Shown here: one piece after another, positions 53,055-64,000 of the stretch
How the letters are laid out: the number at the start of each line of letters is the position of its first letter
Numbering within the stretch: the stretch's first letter is position 1
From: Palsa-504 sp963742795
GTDB taxonomy: Bacteria > Actinomycetota > Actinomycetes > Streptosporangiales > Streptosporangiaceae
NCBI GenBank assembly: GCA_963742795.1
Contig: CAVUNL010000025.1
Span: forward strand, 186,001 to 250,000
DNA: 64,000 nucleotides
Direction: 5' to 3'
Made by a program: the position numbers and the translations under genes
The notes under the pieces: model-generated
Databases searched by the model: none
What the model was told of the DNA's origin: nothing
What the model saw: only the letters and a program-made list of their open reading frames with translations

Positions 53055-53549
53055 TTAATCCGCCAGGTAGGACAGCTCCTGGGTGGCGTACCAGCCGAGT
53101 TCGTGGCCCTCGGCGCCGTCCACGGTGAACCTGGCGTCCTCGTCGCCGGCGTCGGCGGCGGGCAGCGCCTCGACCGCGCTGCGCACGTCGGCGTCCGCGT
53201 CCGCGGCGTCCATGTGCGCGGCGGCCAGGTCCTTGAGCTGGACGGCCTGGCTGATGGTGACCCGGGCGGGCTCGCCGTCGCGGGGATCTGGTTTGACGTG
53301 CTCGGCCGGGATGTCGGCGGCGAGCACCACCCGCCGCGACGGCGCGGCCGGGTCACCGGCGAGCAGCCGCAGCGAGGCGCGGGCCGCCTCGGTCAGCGCG
53401 GCGTACTCCAGTTCCTCGGTGTCGCCGCTGGCGTACGACTCGCGCAGCGCGGGCGTGACCGCGAAGCCGGGCAGCGGACCGGGCCCGACCTGGCCGGCCA
53501 GCAAGGCCTGCGCCACGGCGGGCAGGGTCGAGGGCAAGAAGACGCGCAT
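53055..53549 (-). CDS. DUF6912-like conserved actinobacterial protein
   Basis: A 164-residue soluble acidic protein: MRVFLPSTLPAVAQALLAG, FAVTPALRESYASGDTEELE, AALTEAARASLRLLA, RRVVLAADIP and the C-terminal GHELGWYATQELSYL. This matches a conserved uncharacterised actinobacterial family (DUF6912). ATG 53549. It ends 31 bases before pruA on the same strand. No catalytic motif recognised. Confidence 0.75.
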   Translation of the reverse strand: MRVFLPSTLPAVAQALLAGQVGPGPLPGFAVTPALRESYASGDTEELEYAALTEAARASLRLLAGDPAAPSRRVVLAADIPAEHVKPDPRDGEPARVTISQAVQLKDLAAAHMDAADADADVRSAVEALPAADAGDEDARFTVDGAEGHELGWYATQELSYLAD

Positions 53550-53581
53550 GGTGTCCCAGAGTTTGCCACAGTTGGGGGGCG

Positions 53582-54076
53582 CTAGGCCGGTCTTGTGGGT
53601 TCCAGCACGGTCACCACGGTGGTGATGGCCTCGTCCAGGGGGACGTGCTCCCACAGGCGGATCACCGACCAGCCGGCCAGGGTCAGCGCCGCGTCGTTGG
53701 CCCGGTCGCGCTCGACGTTGCGCAGGAGCTTCGGGCCCCAGTACCACTCGTTGTTGCGCGGCTTGGAGCCGTGGTCGGGGCAGGCGTGCCAGAAGCAGCC
53801 GTCGACGAAGATAGCCACCTTGCGCGCGGTGAACGCGATGTCCGGCCGGACCCGCCGGCCGCCGTCCAGGTCCAGCCGGTAGTCCTTGCGGTAGCGGTAG
53901 CCGAGGTGGTGCAGCGCGCGGCGCAGGGCGATCTCGGGCTTGGTGTCCGTCCGCCGGTTGGCCCGCATGTTGGCCGACCGGCCCGCGCTGAGGGGATGCG
54001 GATAGTCCGGCACGCGTAAAGGGTAGACCTGTCCTGCGGCCAGGCGCTTGTCGGTTGCATTAGGTTGCGGGGGCAC
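53582..54076 (-). CDS. vsr: Very short patch repair (Vsr) endonuclease
   Basis: A 164-residue Vsr-type nuclease, which nicks T-G mismatches arising from 5-methylcytosine deamination. The typical ANMRANRRTDTKPEIALRRA, YRKDYRLDLDGGRRVRPDIA, FTARKVAIFVDGCFWHACPD and VERDRANDAALTLAGWSVIR blocks include the metal Asp and zinc-site Cys/His. A Dcm-type cytosine methylase normally accompanies it but none is within the window. GTG 54076 overlaps the upstream HAD gene by 17 bases; an internal start is possible. Confidence 0.88.
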   Translation of the reverse strand: MPPQPNATDKRLAAGQVYPLRVPDYPHPLSAGRSANMRANRRTDTKPEIALRRALHHLGYRYRKDYRLDLDGGRRVRPDIAFTARKVAIFVDGCFWHACPDHGSKPRNNEWYWGPKLLRNVERDRANDAALTLAGWSVIRLWEHVPLDEAITTVVTVLEPTRPA

Positions 54077-54737
54077 TCCAGGCCAGGGGGACGTCGAGCA
54101 GGTCCTGCAGCGCCCTGGCGGTGCTGGCGGTCTCGGTGTGCCGGACGCCGGTCATTCCGCAGGCCTGGGCCGCGGCGACGTTGGGCGCCATGTCGTCGAT
54201 GAAGACGCACTCCTCCGGGGGCAGGCCGAGCGTCTGCGCCGCGTGCAGGAAGATCTCCTTCTCCGGCTTGCGCATGCCGACCTCACCGGACAGCACCACC
54301 GTGTCGAACAGCCCGGGGAAGTCCGCGCGCGGGTACTCGCCGCATCCCCAGGAGTTGGAAAGCAACGCGGTGCTGAAGCCGGCTACTCGCAGGGTCCGGA
54401 TCGTGTCGTACATGGCCGGCACGGGCAGCATGGTCGCGAACATGCGGCGCAGCAGGCCCTCGGCCGCGACCGCCGTCCCGTCCAGCCGGAGCAGCCGGGC
54501 GGCCAGGATCTCCTCGAACTCGGCATCGGAACATTCCCCGCGTTCCAGCGCGTGGACGGGGTTCGGGCTGCCGTTGACGTCGTACGCCTGGGTCACCCAC
54601 GGGCGCATGACCGCCCGGTAGCTCTCCCAGTCGATGCCGTCGGCCTCGATCCAGGCCCGGACCGCGGTCAGGATCGGGGTGCTCAGCACCCCGCCCCAGT
54701 CGGTGATCACGCCACGCAATTCCCGGCCGTTATCCAC
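54060..54737 (-). CDS. HAD-family hydrolase
   Basis: A 225-residue HAD-IA-like protein. Motif I is GVITDWGGVLSTP (the Asp nucleophile is present and the second Asp is Gly, as in many HAD-IA3 members). Motif II is TALLSNSWG, the Lys region GMRKPEKEIFLHAAQ and motif IV CVFIDDMAPNV. GTG 54737 is preferred because longer versions would translate the 8-bp tandem repeat at 54801-54872. It overlaps vsr. Substrate unknown. Confidence 0.85.
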   Translation of the reverse strand: MDNGRELRGVITDWGGVLSTPILTAVRAWIEADGIDWESYRAVMRPWVTQAYDVNGSPNPVHALERGECSDAEFEEILAARLLRLDGTAVAAEGLLRRMFATMLPVPAMYDTIRTLRVAGFSTALLSNSWGCGEYPRADFPGLFDTVVLSGEVGMRKPEKEIFLHAAQTLGLPPEECVFIDDMAPNVAAAQACGMTGVRHTETASTARALQDLLDVPLAWSAPAT

Positions 54738-54800
54738 AACTGTGATTTTAGGGGCATCTCGGACAGCCCCGTGGCGGTTGACCTTTCCCGGCCGGGCAGT

Positions 54801-54872
54801 GGGGCTCTGGGGCTCTGGGGCTCTGGGGCTCTGGGGCTCTGGGGCTCTGGGGCTCTGGGGCTCTGGGGCTCT
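54801..54872. repeat. Nine tandem copies of an 8-bp unit (GGGGCTCT)
   Basis: Nine perfect units in a row between the divergent HAD gene (start 54737) and the Rv3235-like gene (start 54988). Eight is not a multiple of three, and perfect copies slip readily, so copy number is likely variable between isolates. It lies about 64 bases upstream of the HAD start. Confidence 0.95.
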
Positions 54873-54987
54873 GGCCGGGAATGTCACTGGCCCGAGGTAT
54901 AACCGGGACAGCCGGAACCTGGTGGAACGCGGCCCGCCACGGGGGTGCGCGGCTTACGAAGCGTTCACCAGATCTGGAGGGCGGGCC

Positions 54988-55515
54988 ATGCCCGACGTGT
55001 CATCCCTGCGCCTGGTCAAGGTGCCGCCTACCGCGCCGCCTTACGACTGCCAGGTCCACGGTGCCCGGTGCCCGGCGGGCGCCGACGTCGTGCCTGGCGT
55101 CGAGGAGACGCCTGCTGTGTCGGTTTTGCCGGCTGGGGCGGTTTCGCGGCGGTCCGCGCGGCCTGCCGTGGAGGATCCGGTGGCCGCGCGGCCGCGTCAG
55201 CTGGCCGTGGTGATCGTGGAGGTGCTGGCGGGCGTCCGGCCGGACCGGCAACTGGTCTCGCTGGCCACCGATCGGGTCCGGGCGCGCGCCGGGAACCTGG
55301 CCCCGCTGCTGGCCGCGGGCAGGCGGCCCAGGATCGCGCGCATCGTGATGTCGCGGCCCGCAGACCGGATCGTGGAGATGACCGTCGTGGTGAACTTCGG
55401 CGCGCGCTCGCGCGCCCTGGCCATGCGCTTCGAGCACGCGGCCGCGCGACCCGCGGCGCCGGGCTGGCCCGCCCGGCCCGCGCGCTGGCTGTGTACCGCG
55501 CTGGAGGCGGGCTGA
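54988..55515 (+). CDS. Rv3235 family protein
   Basis: A 175-residue protein resembling mycobacterial Rv3235, which lies near secA1 there too. The N-terminal half is variable (Ala/Pro-rich). The conserved C-terminal half has RQLAVVIVEVLAGVRPDRQL, VSLATDRVRARAGN, RIARIVMSRPADRIVEMTVV and a Trp-Leu-Cys-Thr-Ala end. ATG 54988 has TGGAGG 8 bases upstream. It is convergent with secA. Function unknown; context suggests a link to secretion or its regulation. Confidence 0.82.
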   Translation: MPDVSSLRLVKVPPTAPPYDCQVHGARCPAGADVVPGVEETPAVSVLPAGAVSRRSARPAVEDPVAARPRQLAVVIVEVLAGVRPDRQLVSLATDRVRARAGNLAPLLAAGRRPRIARIVMSRPADRIVEMTVVVNFGARSRALAMRFEHAAARPAAPGWPARPARWLCTALEAG

Positions 55516-55583
55516 CGTTGGCCGCTTTACCGCTTGTCTAAGCCGCTTGATCTATGCCGCATGATCTATGCCGCGGCCGGTCG

Positions 55584-58577
<2,994 letters not shown>

Positions 58578-58810
58578 TCTCGTCGCGCTCCTCGCGGATC
58601 GTCTGACCTCACCACAGCCGGTGACCGTATTCGGCTCCGGTTCACCGTCTCGCATGTCATCGTAGGCGAGATGAGGCACCAAACCGAGTCGGCTGAGGAC
58701 CGGCAGGTTGCCGCGACACCGGTGCCGGCGAGCGGGTTAGGGCCGGCTGGTGATCAGTCTCGCACTTCCCGGAGAATAATAGGAGCGGTACTTACCGAGA
58801 GGAGCTACGA

Positions 58811-59083
58811 GTGGCCGATCAGGTGGCACCAGGCACCATGGCGGAGGCGGGCAATACCGGAGCGCGCGGGCTCGACGCGCAGATCGCTCCGTCGTATGTC
58901 CACGAGGAGTACCACGGCCCCGCCTCCTGGGTGACGACATCCATCGTCATCGTCGGTTTTGTCATCGGCGGGATCGCGCTGCCCGTCGGACCGGTCTGGT
59001 GGCTGTTCTGGCTGGGTACCGGGATCGTGGTCCTCGGCGCCATCTTCGGTGCTGCCGTGCACATCTTCGACGACTGGTACTAG
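58811..59083 (+). CDS. HGxxPAAW-like small membrane protein (DUF6704-type)
   Basis: A 90-residue protein with two membrane helices (VTTSIVIVGFVIGGIALPVG and WWLFWLGTGIVVLGAIFGAA) preceded by YHGPASW, a variant of the HGxxPAAW motif of a small actinobacterial membrane family. GTG 58811 has GGAG 7 bases upstream. Function unknown. It is divergent from secA. Confidence 0.78.
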   Translation: MADQVAPGTMAEAGNTGARGLDAQIAPSYVHEEYHGPASWVTTSIVIVGFVIGGIALPVGPVWWLFWLGTGIVVLGAIFGAAVHIFDDWY

Positions 59084-59128
59084 ACGCGCGTGCGGGGGGA
59101 ATGTCGGGGGCGCGGTTAGGGTGGGCAG

Positions 59129-60397
59129 ATGCGCCTGGATGCTCCCGCGGCTGAGGTGACGATCACCCCGGAGGAAGCCCGCCGCATGACGCTGCGGGCA
59201 CAGGGGTTCCTGGGCGCCACGCCGTGGCGCGCGACCCGGCCCGGGGTCGCGGCGATGCTCCGCCGGGTCGGCGCGGTGCAGCTAGACACGATCAGTGTGC
59301 TGGCTCGCTCGCACGAGCTGGTGGCCTACGCCCGGCTGGGCCCGGTTCCGCGGGAGCAGGTCGAGCAGGCTTACTGGCACCCGGCCAAGCCCGCCGCCTT
59401 CGAGTACTGGGCCCACGCGGCCTGCGTGCTGCCTCTCGAACAGTGGCCCTACTTCGCCTTCCGCCGCCGGGCGTTCCGGGCCCGCGGGGTGCGCTGGCAC
59501 CAGAGCCATCAGGAAACCTGTGAAAAGGTGCTGGCCCGGCTGCGCGCCGAAGGCCCGCTGACCGCCACCGAGCTGGGCGGGGCCAAGGCCGGCGGCCCCT
59601 GGTGGGACTGGTCCGACGTCAAGATCGCGGTTGAGTGGCTGCTCGATACCGGCGACGTCATCTGCGTGCGGCGTACCGGGTGGCGCCGGGTCTACGACCT
59701 GCCCGAGCGGGTGCTGCCCGGCGAACTGCTCGACCCGGACCTGACCGACCTGCAGTGCCTCGCCTACCTGGCCGGGGTCGCGGCCCGCGCGCTGGGCGTG
59801 GTGACCTACGCGGACCTGGTCGACTATCACCGGCTCAACTTTCCCACCGGCGAAAAAGGTCAGTACACGCGGCTGGTCGCCGAGGCCGCGCAGGTCGCCG
59901 GGCTGGTTCCGGTGGCCATCGCCGGCGCAGCCAGGAGCTTTGCTCCGGCGTGGGCTGATCCGGCCGCCCTAGAGCAGGTCGCGGACCGCGGGCGGCACCG
60001 GGTCACGCTGCTCTCGCCGTTCGACTCGCTGGTGTGGGACCGGAAGCGAACGCTGCGGATGTTCGGCTTCGAGCACAGTTTGGAAGCCTACGTGCCCAAG
60101 CACAAGCGGGTACACGGCTACTTCACGATGCCGCTGCTCGCGGGCGGGCGGCTGGCCGGCCGGGTGGACCCGGCCCGGGACGGCAAGACCCTGGTCGCGT
60201 GGAAGGTATCGCTGGAGCGGGCCTCAGCGGCCGAGCCGATGGCCCAGGCGCTGCGGGAGGCGGCCGGCTGGGTGGGCTGCGACGACGTGCGCCTGGAGCA
60301 GATCGAACCCGCCAATCATGCCTCGCGCCTCACGGCCGCTCTTGCCCAGGGGAGCTTAGCCCGGCGAGCCAAAGGCGCGCGGCGCTGCCTGGACTGA
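59129..60397 (+). CDS. Crosslink-repair DNA glycosylase, YcaQ/AlkX family
   Basis: A 422-residue winged-helix DNA glycosylase. Catalytic motif Q-L-D (AVQLDTISVLARSHELVAYA) corresponds to the QxD type of YcaQ/AlkX, which unhooks interstrand crosslinks. Further family blocks are AFEYWAHAACVLPLEQWPYF, LLSPFDSLVWDRKRTLRMFG and AYVPKHKRVHGYFTMPLL. ATG 59129, 45 bases after the small membrane gene. The last 13 residues (LARRAKGARRCLD) are encoded by a dispersed repeat, so the native C-terminus has been replaced or extended. Confidence 0.88.
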   Translation: MRLDAPAAEVTITPEEARRMTLRAQGFLGATPWRATRPGVAAMLRRVGAVQLDTISVLARSHELVAYARLGPVPREQVEQAYWHPAKPAAFEYWAHAACVLPLEQWPYFAFRRRAFRARGVRWHQSHQETCEKVLARLRAEGPLTATELGGAKAGGPWWDWSDVKIAVEWLLDTGDVICVRRTGWRRVYDLPERVLPGELLDPDLTDLQCLAYLAGVAARALGVVTYADLVDYHRLNFPTGEKGQYTRLVAEAAQVAGLVPVAIAGAARSFAPAWADPAALEQVADRGRHRVTLLSPFDSLVWDRKRTLRMFGFEHSLEAYVPKHKRVHGYFTMPLLAGGRLAGRVDPARDGKTLVAWKVSLERASAAEPMAQALREAAGWVGCDDVRLEQIEPANHASRLTAALAQGSLARRAKGARRCLD

Positions 60398-60490
60398 CGA
60401 GCGAGGAACGAGCGAGGAGGGAAGGAAGCGCCTTAAGAGCGCGCCGGAGGCGAGTGGGAAAACAGAGCGCCCGGAGGCGAGTGACGAGTT
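60364..60490. repeat. Dispersed intergenic repeat, copy B
   Basis: It contains GAGCCAAAGGCGCGCGGCGC followed by TGCCTGGACT, GACGAGCGAGGAACGAGCGA, GGAAGCGCCTTAAGAG and two copies of GCCGGAGGCGAGTG or close to it, the same modules as 35700-35912. It overlaps the glycosylase 3' end and reaches the stop of the response regulator gene. Confidence 0.75.
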
Positions 60491-61247
60491 AAGAGAATTC
60501 GATCAGCTTTTGGCGGACGGCGATCATTACGGCTTCCATGCGGGAGTGGATCTGGAGCTTTTCCAGGATGTTCCGGACGTGGTTCTTCACGGTGTTCTCG
60601 GAGATGAACAGCTCCTTGGCGATGTCGCGGTTGTTCATGCCGCGGGCCACGAGCTTGAGCACCTCCATCTCCCGGTCGGTGAGCTTGGGCGCGGCGACGT
60701 GCTGGGCCCGGTCTTCGCTGGTGTCACGGTTGGCCAGGGTGGCGAACTCGCTGAGCAGCTTGCCCGCCATCGACGGGTTGATCAGCGACTGGCCGCCGTG
60801 CACGGATCGGACCGCCTCGGCCACCTCGTCGAGCGGGATGTCCTTGAGCAGGTAGCCGCTGGCGCCGGCCCGGATCGCCTCGAACAGGTCCTCTTCCTCG
60901 TCGCTGATGGTCAGCATCACGATCTTCGCGCTGGGCACGACGTCCTTGGTCGCCCGGCAGGCCTCGATCCCGCTGGTCTTCGGCATCCGGATGTCCATGA
61001 GCACGACGTCGGGCAGCGCCTCGCCGGCCACGGCGACCGCCTCGGCACCGTCGCTGGCCTGTCCGACCAGGTCGATGTCGTCCTCCTCATCCAGGACCAT
61101 CTCCAGACCACGCCGGAACAGGGCATGATCGTCGGCGATCAGCACCCGGATCGGCTCGGGACCTCGCCCCGCGTCCGGCCGCTGGGCAGCAGTCACCGCT
61201 GCGTCGCCGCTAGCGCTCAATTCGTTGCCTCCCTGTGGTGCCACCAT
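60489..61247 (-). CDS. NarL/FixJ-type response regulator
   Basis: A 252-residue two-component regulator. The receiver (about 32-150) has acidic DD in VLIADDHALFRRGLE, phospho-acceptor Asp in DVVLMDIRMP, Thr in MLTISD and Lys in YLLKDIPLDE. The LuxR-type HTH spans LTDREMEVLKLVARGMNNRD to SENTVKNHVRNILEKL. ATG 61247; upstream in-frame extension is Arg-rich and unlikely. No kinase gene is adjacent. It lies between the AlkX gene and hpf, and a one-component partner encoded elsewhere is expected. Confidence 0.92.
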   Translation of the reverse strand: MVAPQGGNELSASGDAAVTAAQRPDAGRGPEPIRVLIADDHALFRRGLEMVLDEEDDIDLVGQASDGAEAVAVAGEALPDVVLMDIRMPKTSGIEACRATKDVVPSAKIVMLTISDEEEDLFEAIRAGASGYLLKDIPLDEVAEAVRSVHGGQSLINPSMAGKLLSEFATLANRDTSEDRAQHVAAPKLTDREMEVLKLVARGMNNRDIAKELFISENTVKNHVRNILEKLQIHSRMEAVMIAVRQKLIEFS

Positions 61248-61351
61248 CAGACTCTTGCCGACGGACGGCCATGATGCAAGCCGGGCCTCCTCGGAGCGAG
61301 TCCGGCTCGCACTGTGCCAACTACGGCGGGCCAACCACGGTGGACGGTGAA

Positions 61352-62032
61352 CTACTCCTCGACGAGGCGGATGACCCCGTAGTCGTAGCCCCGGCGGCGG
61401 TAAACCACGCTGAACCGGTCGCACTCGCTGTCGTGGAACAGGAAGAAGTCGTGACCCACGAGTTCCATCTCCAGCAGGGCCTGGTCGATCGTCATCGGCC
61501 GCGCCGCGTGGACCTTCTCGCGCAGCACCAGGGGGCCGTCGCCCTCCATCTCGATCGGGACCATGGGACTGTCCGGCTCGGTCCCGTCGAACCGGTCGTC
61601 CTGGTCGTCCAGCTGGCCGCTGCGCGGCCGGGCTAGGCCGTGGCCGTTGAGCGGGGGCGGCGGGAGCGGAGGCACCGCCTCCTCGCCCGCCACCAGGGCG
61701 GGCGAGCGCAGCGTCTCGTTGTCGGTCTTGTTGATCTTGCGCCGGTCGGAGGCCCGGCGGAGGCGGTTTTCGAGTTTGGCGAAGGCGAGATCCAGCGCCG
61801 TGTACCGGTCGTCGGCGGCCGCCTCGGCCCTGATCGCGGGGCCGCGGGACCGGATGGTCAGTTCGACGCGCTCACGGCGATCAGACTGCCTCGGGTTGCG
61901 TTCCTTGGAGACCTCCACATCGATCCGCACCGCCTTCTGGTCAAGCTTCTCGAGCTTGGCGAGCTTGGCGGCGGCGTGCTGACGGAAACGCGACGGGACG
62001 GTCATGTGGCGTCCGCGGACGATGATTTCCAT
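61352..62032 (-). CDS. hpf: Ribosome hibernation promoting factor, long form
   Basis: A 226-residue long HPF that dimerises and silences ribosomes in stasis. Residues 1-105 are the S30AE domain (MEIIVRGRHMTVPSRFRQHA, RVELTIRSRGPAIRAEAAAD, YTALDLAFAKLENRLRRASD). A Pro/Asp-rich linker leads to the C-terminal dimerisation domain (ARPMTIDQALLEMELVGHDF, FFLFHDSE, VVYRRRGYDYGVIRL). ATG 62032. It sits upstream of the response regulator on the same strand, as near mycobacterial secA1. Confidence 0.94.
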   Translation of the reverse strand: MEIIVRGRHMTVPSRFRQHAAAKLAKLEKLDQKAVRIDVEVSKERNPRQSDRRERVELTIRSRGPAIRAEAAADDRYTALDLAFAKLENRLRRASDRRKINKTDNETLRSPALVAGEEAVPPLPPPPLNGHGLARPRSGQLDDQDDRFDGTEPDSPMVPIEMEGDGPLVLREKVHAARPMTIDQALLEMELVGHDFFLFHDSECDRFSVVYRRRGYDYGVIRLVEE

Positions 62033-62641
62033 CACGATCCCCTTCCAGTTCGATTGCGCCCAATCTGGTCGGCCCAGCTGCCATGGCCCAGTGTCTGATC
62101 GAGCTGGGTCCGATTGAGCTGGGTCTGATTGAACCGGGTGGCACTCGCCCGGCCGACCTGGTCTTCGACCCCACATTCGCCTGCTGAGGGGGTTGCGGCC
62201 TCATGGCCACTGGTGCCCTTCTCCCGGCCCGGGAGACTCCGTATCTCCCGGCGGGGCAGGTCTTACTCCTAAGCCGCACCGTGATCGGTCGACGAGAAGT
62301 CGCCTTACGTGGGCCGTTTCGCCTGCGGCTGGCATCGGCTTGCCTGACGTGATTCCCGTAACGGGAGCCACGCCCGGCGCAACCACGGGCCCGGGCGAGT
62401 GCCATGTCATGAACGCTAGCTCGCCGGAGCGTGAATGTCAGGTGGGACATGTAGGCGCTCAATCACAAATAGTCATATAACGACTGCATAACGTTTAGTC
62501 GGCCGAGGCTATGTGCCCTTTTCATCCGCTATAAGCGAGATGCGTAGTCCCGTCAAGAGGGAAAGCGGACCAAGATCGCCCGGCTTGGCGTGGGGGGTCG
62601 AGCGGGCGCGGGGTCGGGCGGGCCGGGCGCGAGGTCTGGGG
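62033..62641. other. Long intergenic region upstream of hpf with 15-bp tandem repeats
   Basis: About 610 bases without a supported gene. Three 15-bp near-repeats (62096-62140, units like TGATTGAGCTGGGTC) lie 65-110 bases upstream of hpf. An AT-rich stretch at 62460-62545 is the best place for the hpf promoter on the minus strand. A CCCGTAACGGG palindrome is at 62357-62367. No riboswitch was recognised. Confidence 0.5.
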
Positions 62642-64000
62642 TTATCCCGGGTAAGCGGGAGACTGGCCTGACTCGCCGAGCGGATACCAGGGGCCTTCCG
62701 GGCTGGTGGAGACCTCCAGGTTGTTTCCGGACAGCCCGGCTACCAGGACGTTCGCGCGGCCGTCAGCCGTGATCGAGGTGATCCCCAGCGGGGCGACCTC
62801 CTGCTGGGGCTGCTGTCCGTCCACGGGCACCTCCATCAGCGTGTTCCCGTTGGCCGCGTCGTTGACCACGAGCAGGTCATCGGCGTCGTACCAGGCGACC
62901 GAGGCCGGATGGGTGAGGCCCGGCCCGATGGCGGCGGCATCCCTGATGGCCTGGCGCGCGCCGGGCGCGCCCACCTGGACGCTGGCGGGCGGGCCGCCGC
63001 CGATGGCCGCCAGGTAGAGCCCGGGATTCAAGCCCGGAACCTGAGCGATGAAGGCGAGCCGGACGCCGTCCGGCGCGATCGCCAGGTCGGTGACGGTCTC
63101 GCCGAAGGAGACCTGCAGCGCCTTGCCGGCGGGGGCAGCATGTAGATGCTGCCGCCCTGGGTCACCCACAGGTTGCCGTTGCGATCCCAGCTGAGTGAGG
63201 TGATGTCCCCGCCGCTCAGCCGGGGCTTGGCCGGGAACGACGCGGCCTGGCCCGACAGCTTCCCGACGTAGAGGTCACCCTGGCCCGCCGTGACGATGGC
63301 CAGATAGCTCCCGTCCCGCGAGACCGCCGCCATGGTGACGGCCGGCAGCGACGCGGGCTGGAGCGGGGGCAGCGCCGGATTCCCCTCGCGGACGGACTGG
63401 TTCGGGTCGCATCGCCGGCTGGTGAACGCGCCGGTGCGCCCGACGAGCGGCACGGCCGAGCCGATGGACCCGGACAGGCCCAGGGACTCGGCGCCGCACC
63501 GCGCCCAGGACTGCCCGCGGTCGACGTAGTAGAAGCTGGACGGCGACGACGGGTACGGGTCAAAACACTCATAGGGGCCGGACGTCTGCACCTGGCCGGG
63601 GAGCCGGCCGTTCGGGCAGGGCGGGGTGGGCGGCGCCCACGGCTGGCCGTTGAGCTCCAGCACGACCGACGAGATAGCGGACGGGCTGGTACTCGGCGGG
63701 CCGATCAGGGTCCAGACCAGCTGCGCGGCGAACCACTCGAGCTGCTGAGCGGCGGGCTTGACCGTCTTGGGGACAGCGAGGTTGACCGTGACGGTCGAAC
63801 CGTCGTTCTGGACCTGCTGCACCTTGAGCCCCGCCGGCAGCTCGGTATCGGCCGCGTTGCTCAGCCAGGCCGTCTTGGGGCCTGCCGTGAGCGAGTCCAC
63901 CAGGTTGGTGAGCAACTGCGAGACCGTGGCGCCCAGCGGCACGAAGACCGAGTCGGGGACGAGCACCTGGTTCGCCGAATCCATGAAGTACAGGTCCTGC
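62642..64000 (-). CDS. lpqB: LpqB family beta-propeller lipoprotein, 5' part beyond window (frameshifted)
   Basis: The 3' part of lpqB, partner of the MtrAB two-component system. From the window edge: a GerMN domain (VFVPLGATVSQLLTNLVDSL, GSTVTVNLAVPKTVKPAAQQ, LEWFAAQLVWTLIG), then a beta-propeller (VSRDGSYLAIVTAGQGDLYV, SLSWDRNGNLWVTQGG, VTDLAIAPDGVRLAFIAQ, GITSITADGRANVLVAGLSG). Near 63133 a run of five C is one base short, shifting the frame between IYMLPP and GKALQVSFGE. The order lpqB-hpf-regulator-secA parallels mycobacteria. Confidence 0.9.

Noticed and set aside
54801..54872. CRISPR-like or coding repeat
   Set aside because: There are no spacers; it is a pure 8-bp microsatellite. The Pro/Glu/Gln-rich peptide it could encode precedes the true HAD start.

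Overview
This 64 kb window comes from a high-GC actinobacterium. The evidence is the very high GC content, frequent GTG and TTG starts, non-Dcm-linked actinobacterial families (DUF3107, DUF3117, an Rv3235-like protein, a 180-kDa NAD-glutamate dehydrogenase, MoeZ with a rhodanese tail), an actinobacterial-type tmRNA, and gene orders shared with Mycobacterium and Streptomyces. The genus cannot be fixed by eye; a filamentous, Streptosporangiales- or Frankiales-like lineage would fit.

Layout. 0-9.4 kb: two tRNA genes, an ABC-F ATPase, a frameshifted manA, moeZ, an alpha/beta hydrolase overlapping ku, a flavoprotein oxidoreductase, a TetR regulator and DUF3107. 9.6-16 kb: a DEAD-box helicase, a second hydrolase, a RecB-like nuclease with an MBL hydrolase, a membrane protein, a MarC remnant, a heavily frameshifted PHP gene and a DUF6758-like protein. 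16-20.5 kb: four tandem paralogues of an unrecognised secreted protein. Each has its own terminator and a conserved, covarying 5'-leader hairpin; this is the most novel-looking locus. 20.8-29 kb: Nudix, a CitE remnant, a secreted phosphoesterase, then the sigma-E island mrp/tatB/rseB-like/rseA/sigE with a divergent O-methyltransferase, and DUF3117. 29-36 kb: truncated MFS gene, tmRNA, a degenerate penicillin-binding protein, smpB, ftsX, ftsE, a small zinc-ribbon membrane protein and prfB. 36-45.5 kb: lipoprotein, giant GDH, acetoacetyl-CoA synthetase, HAD and Nudix proteins. 45.5-51.3 kb: accessory and decayed region with XRE, hydrogenase, IS630, WD40, resolvase and integrase remnants around a degenerate KdpD and a DUF4389 protein. 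51.4-64 kb: pruA, DUF6912-like, Vsr, HAD, Rv3235-like, secA, an HGxxPAAW-like membrane protein, an AlkX/YcaQ glycosylase, a NarL-type response regulator, long HPF and the 3' part of lpqB.

Functional themes. Ribosome rescue and release (tmRNA, SmpB, RF2) sits beside the FtsEX division module. Envelope-stress control (SigE, RseA, RseB-like) sits beside Tat export and an Fe-S carrier. SecA, an Rv3235-like protein, HPF, a response regulator and LpqB follow the order seen around secA1-lpqB in mycobacteria. Several proteins keep their fold but lack catalytic residues (the PBP, KdpD, one HAD and the flavoprotein).

Caution: at least ten otherwise well-conserved genes carry one-base frameshifts, mostly insertions. 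This may reflect sequencing indels rather than true gene loss, so frameshifted genes are reported as single loci with the shift positions given.
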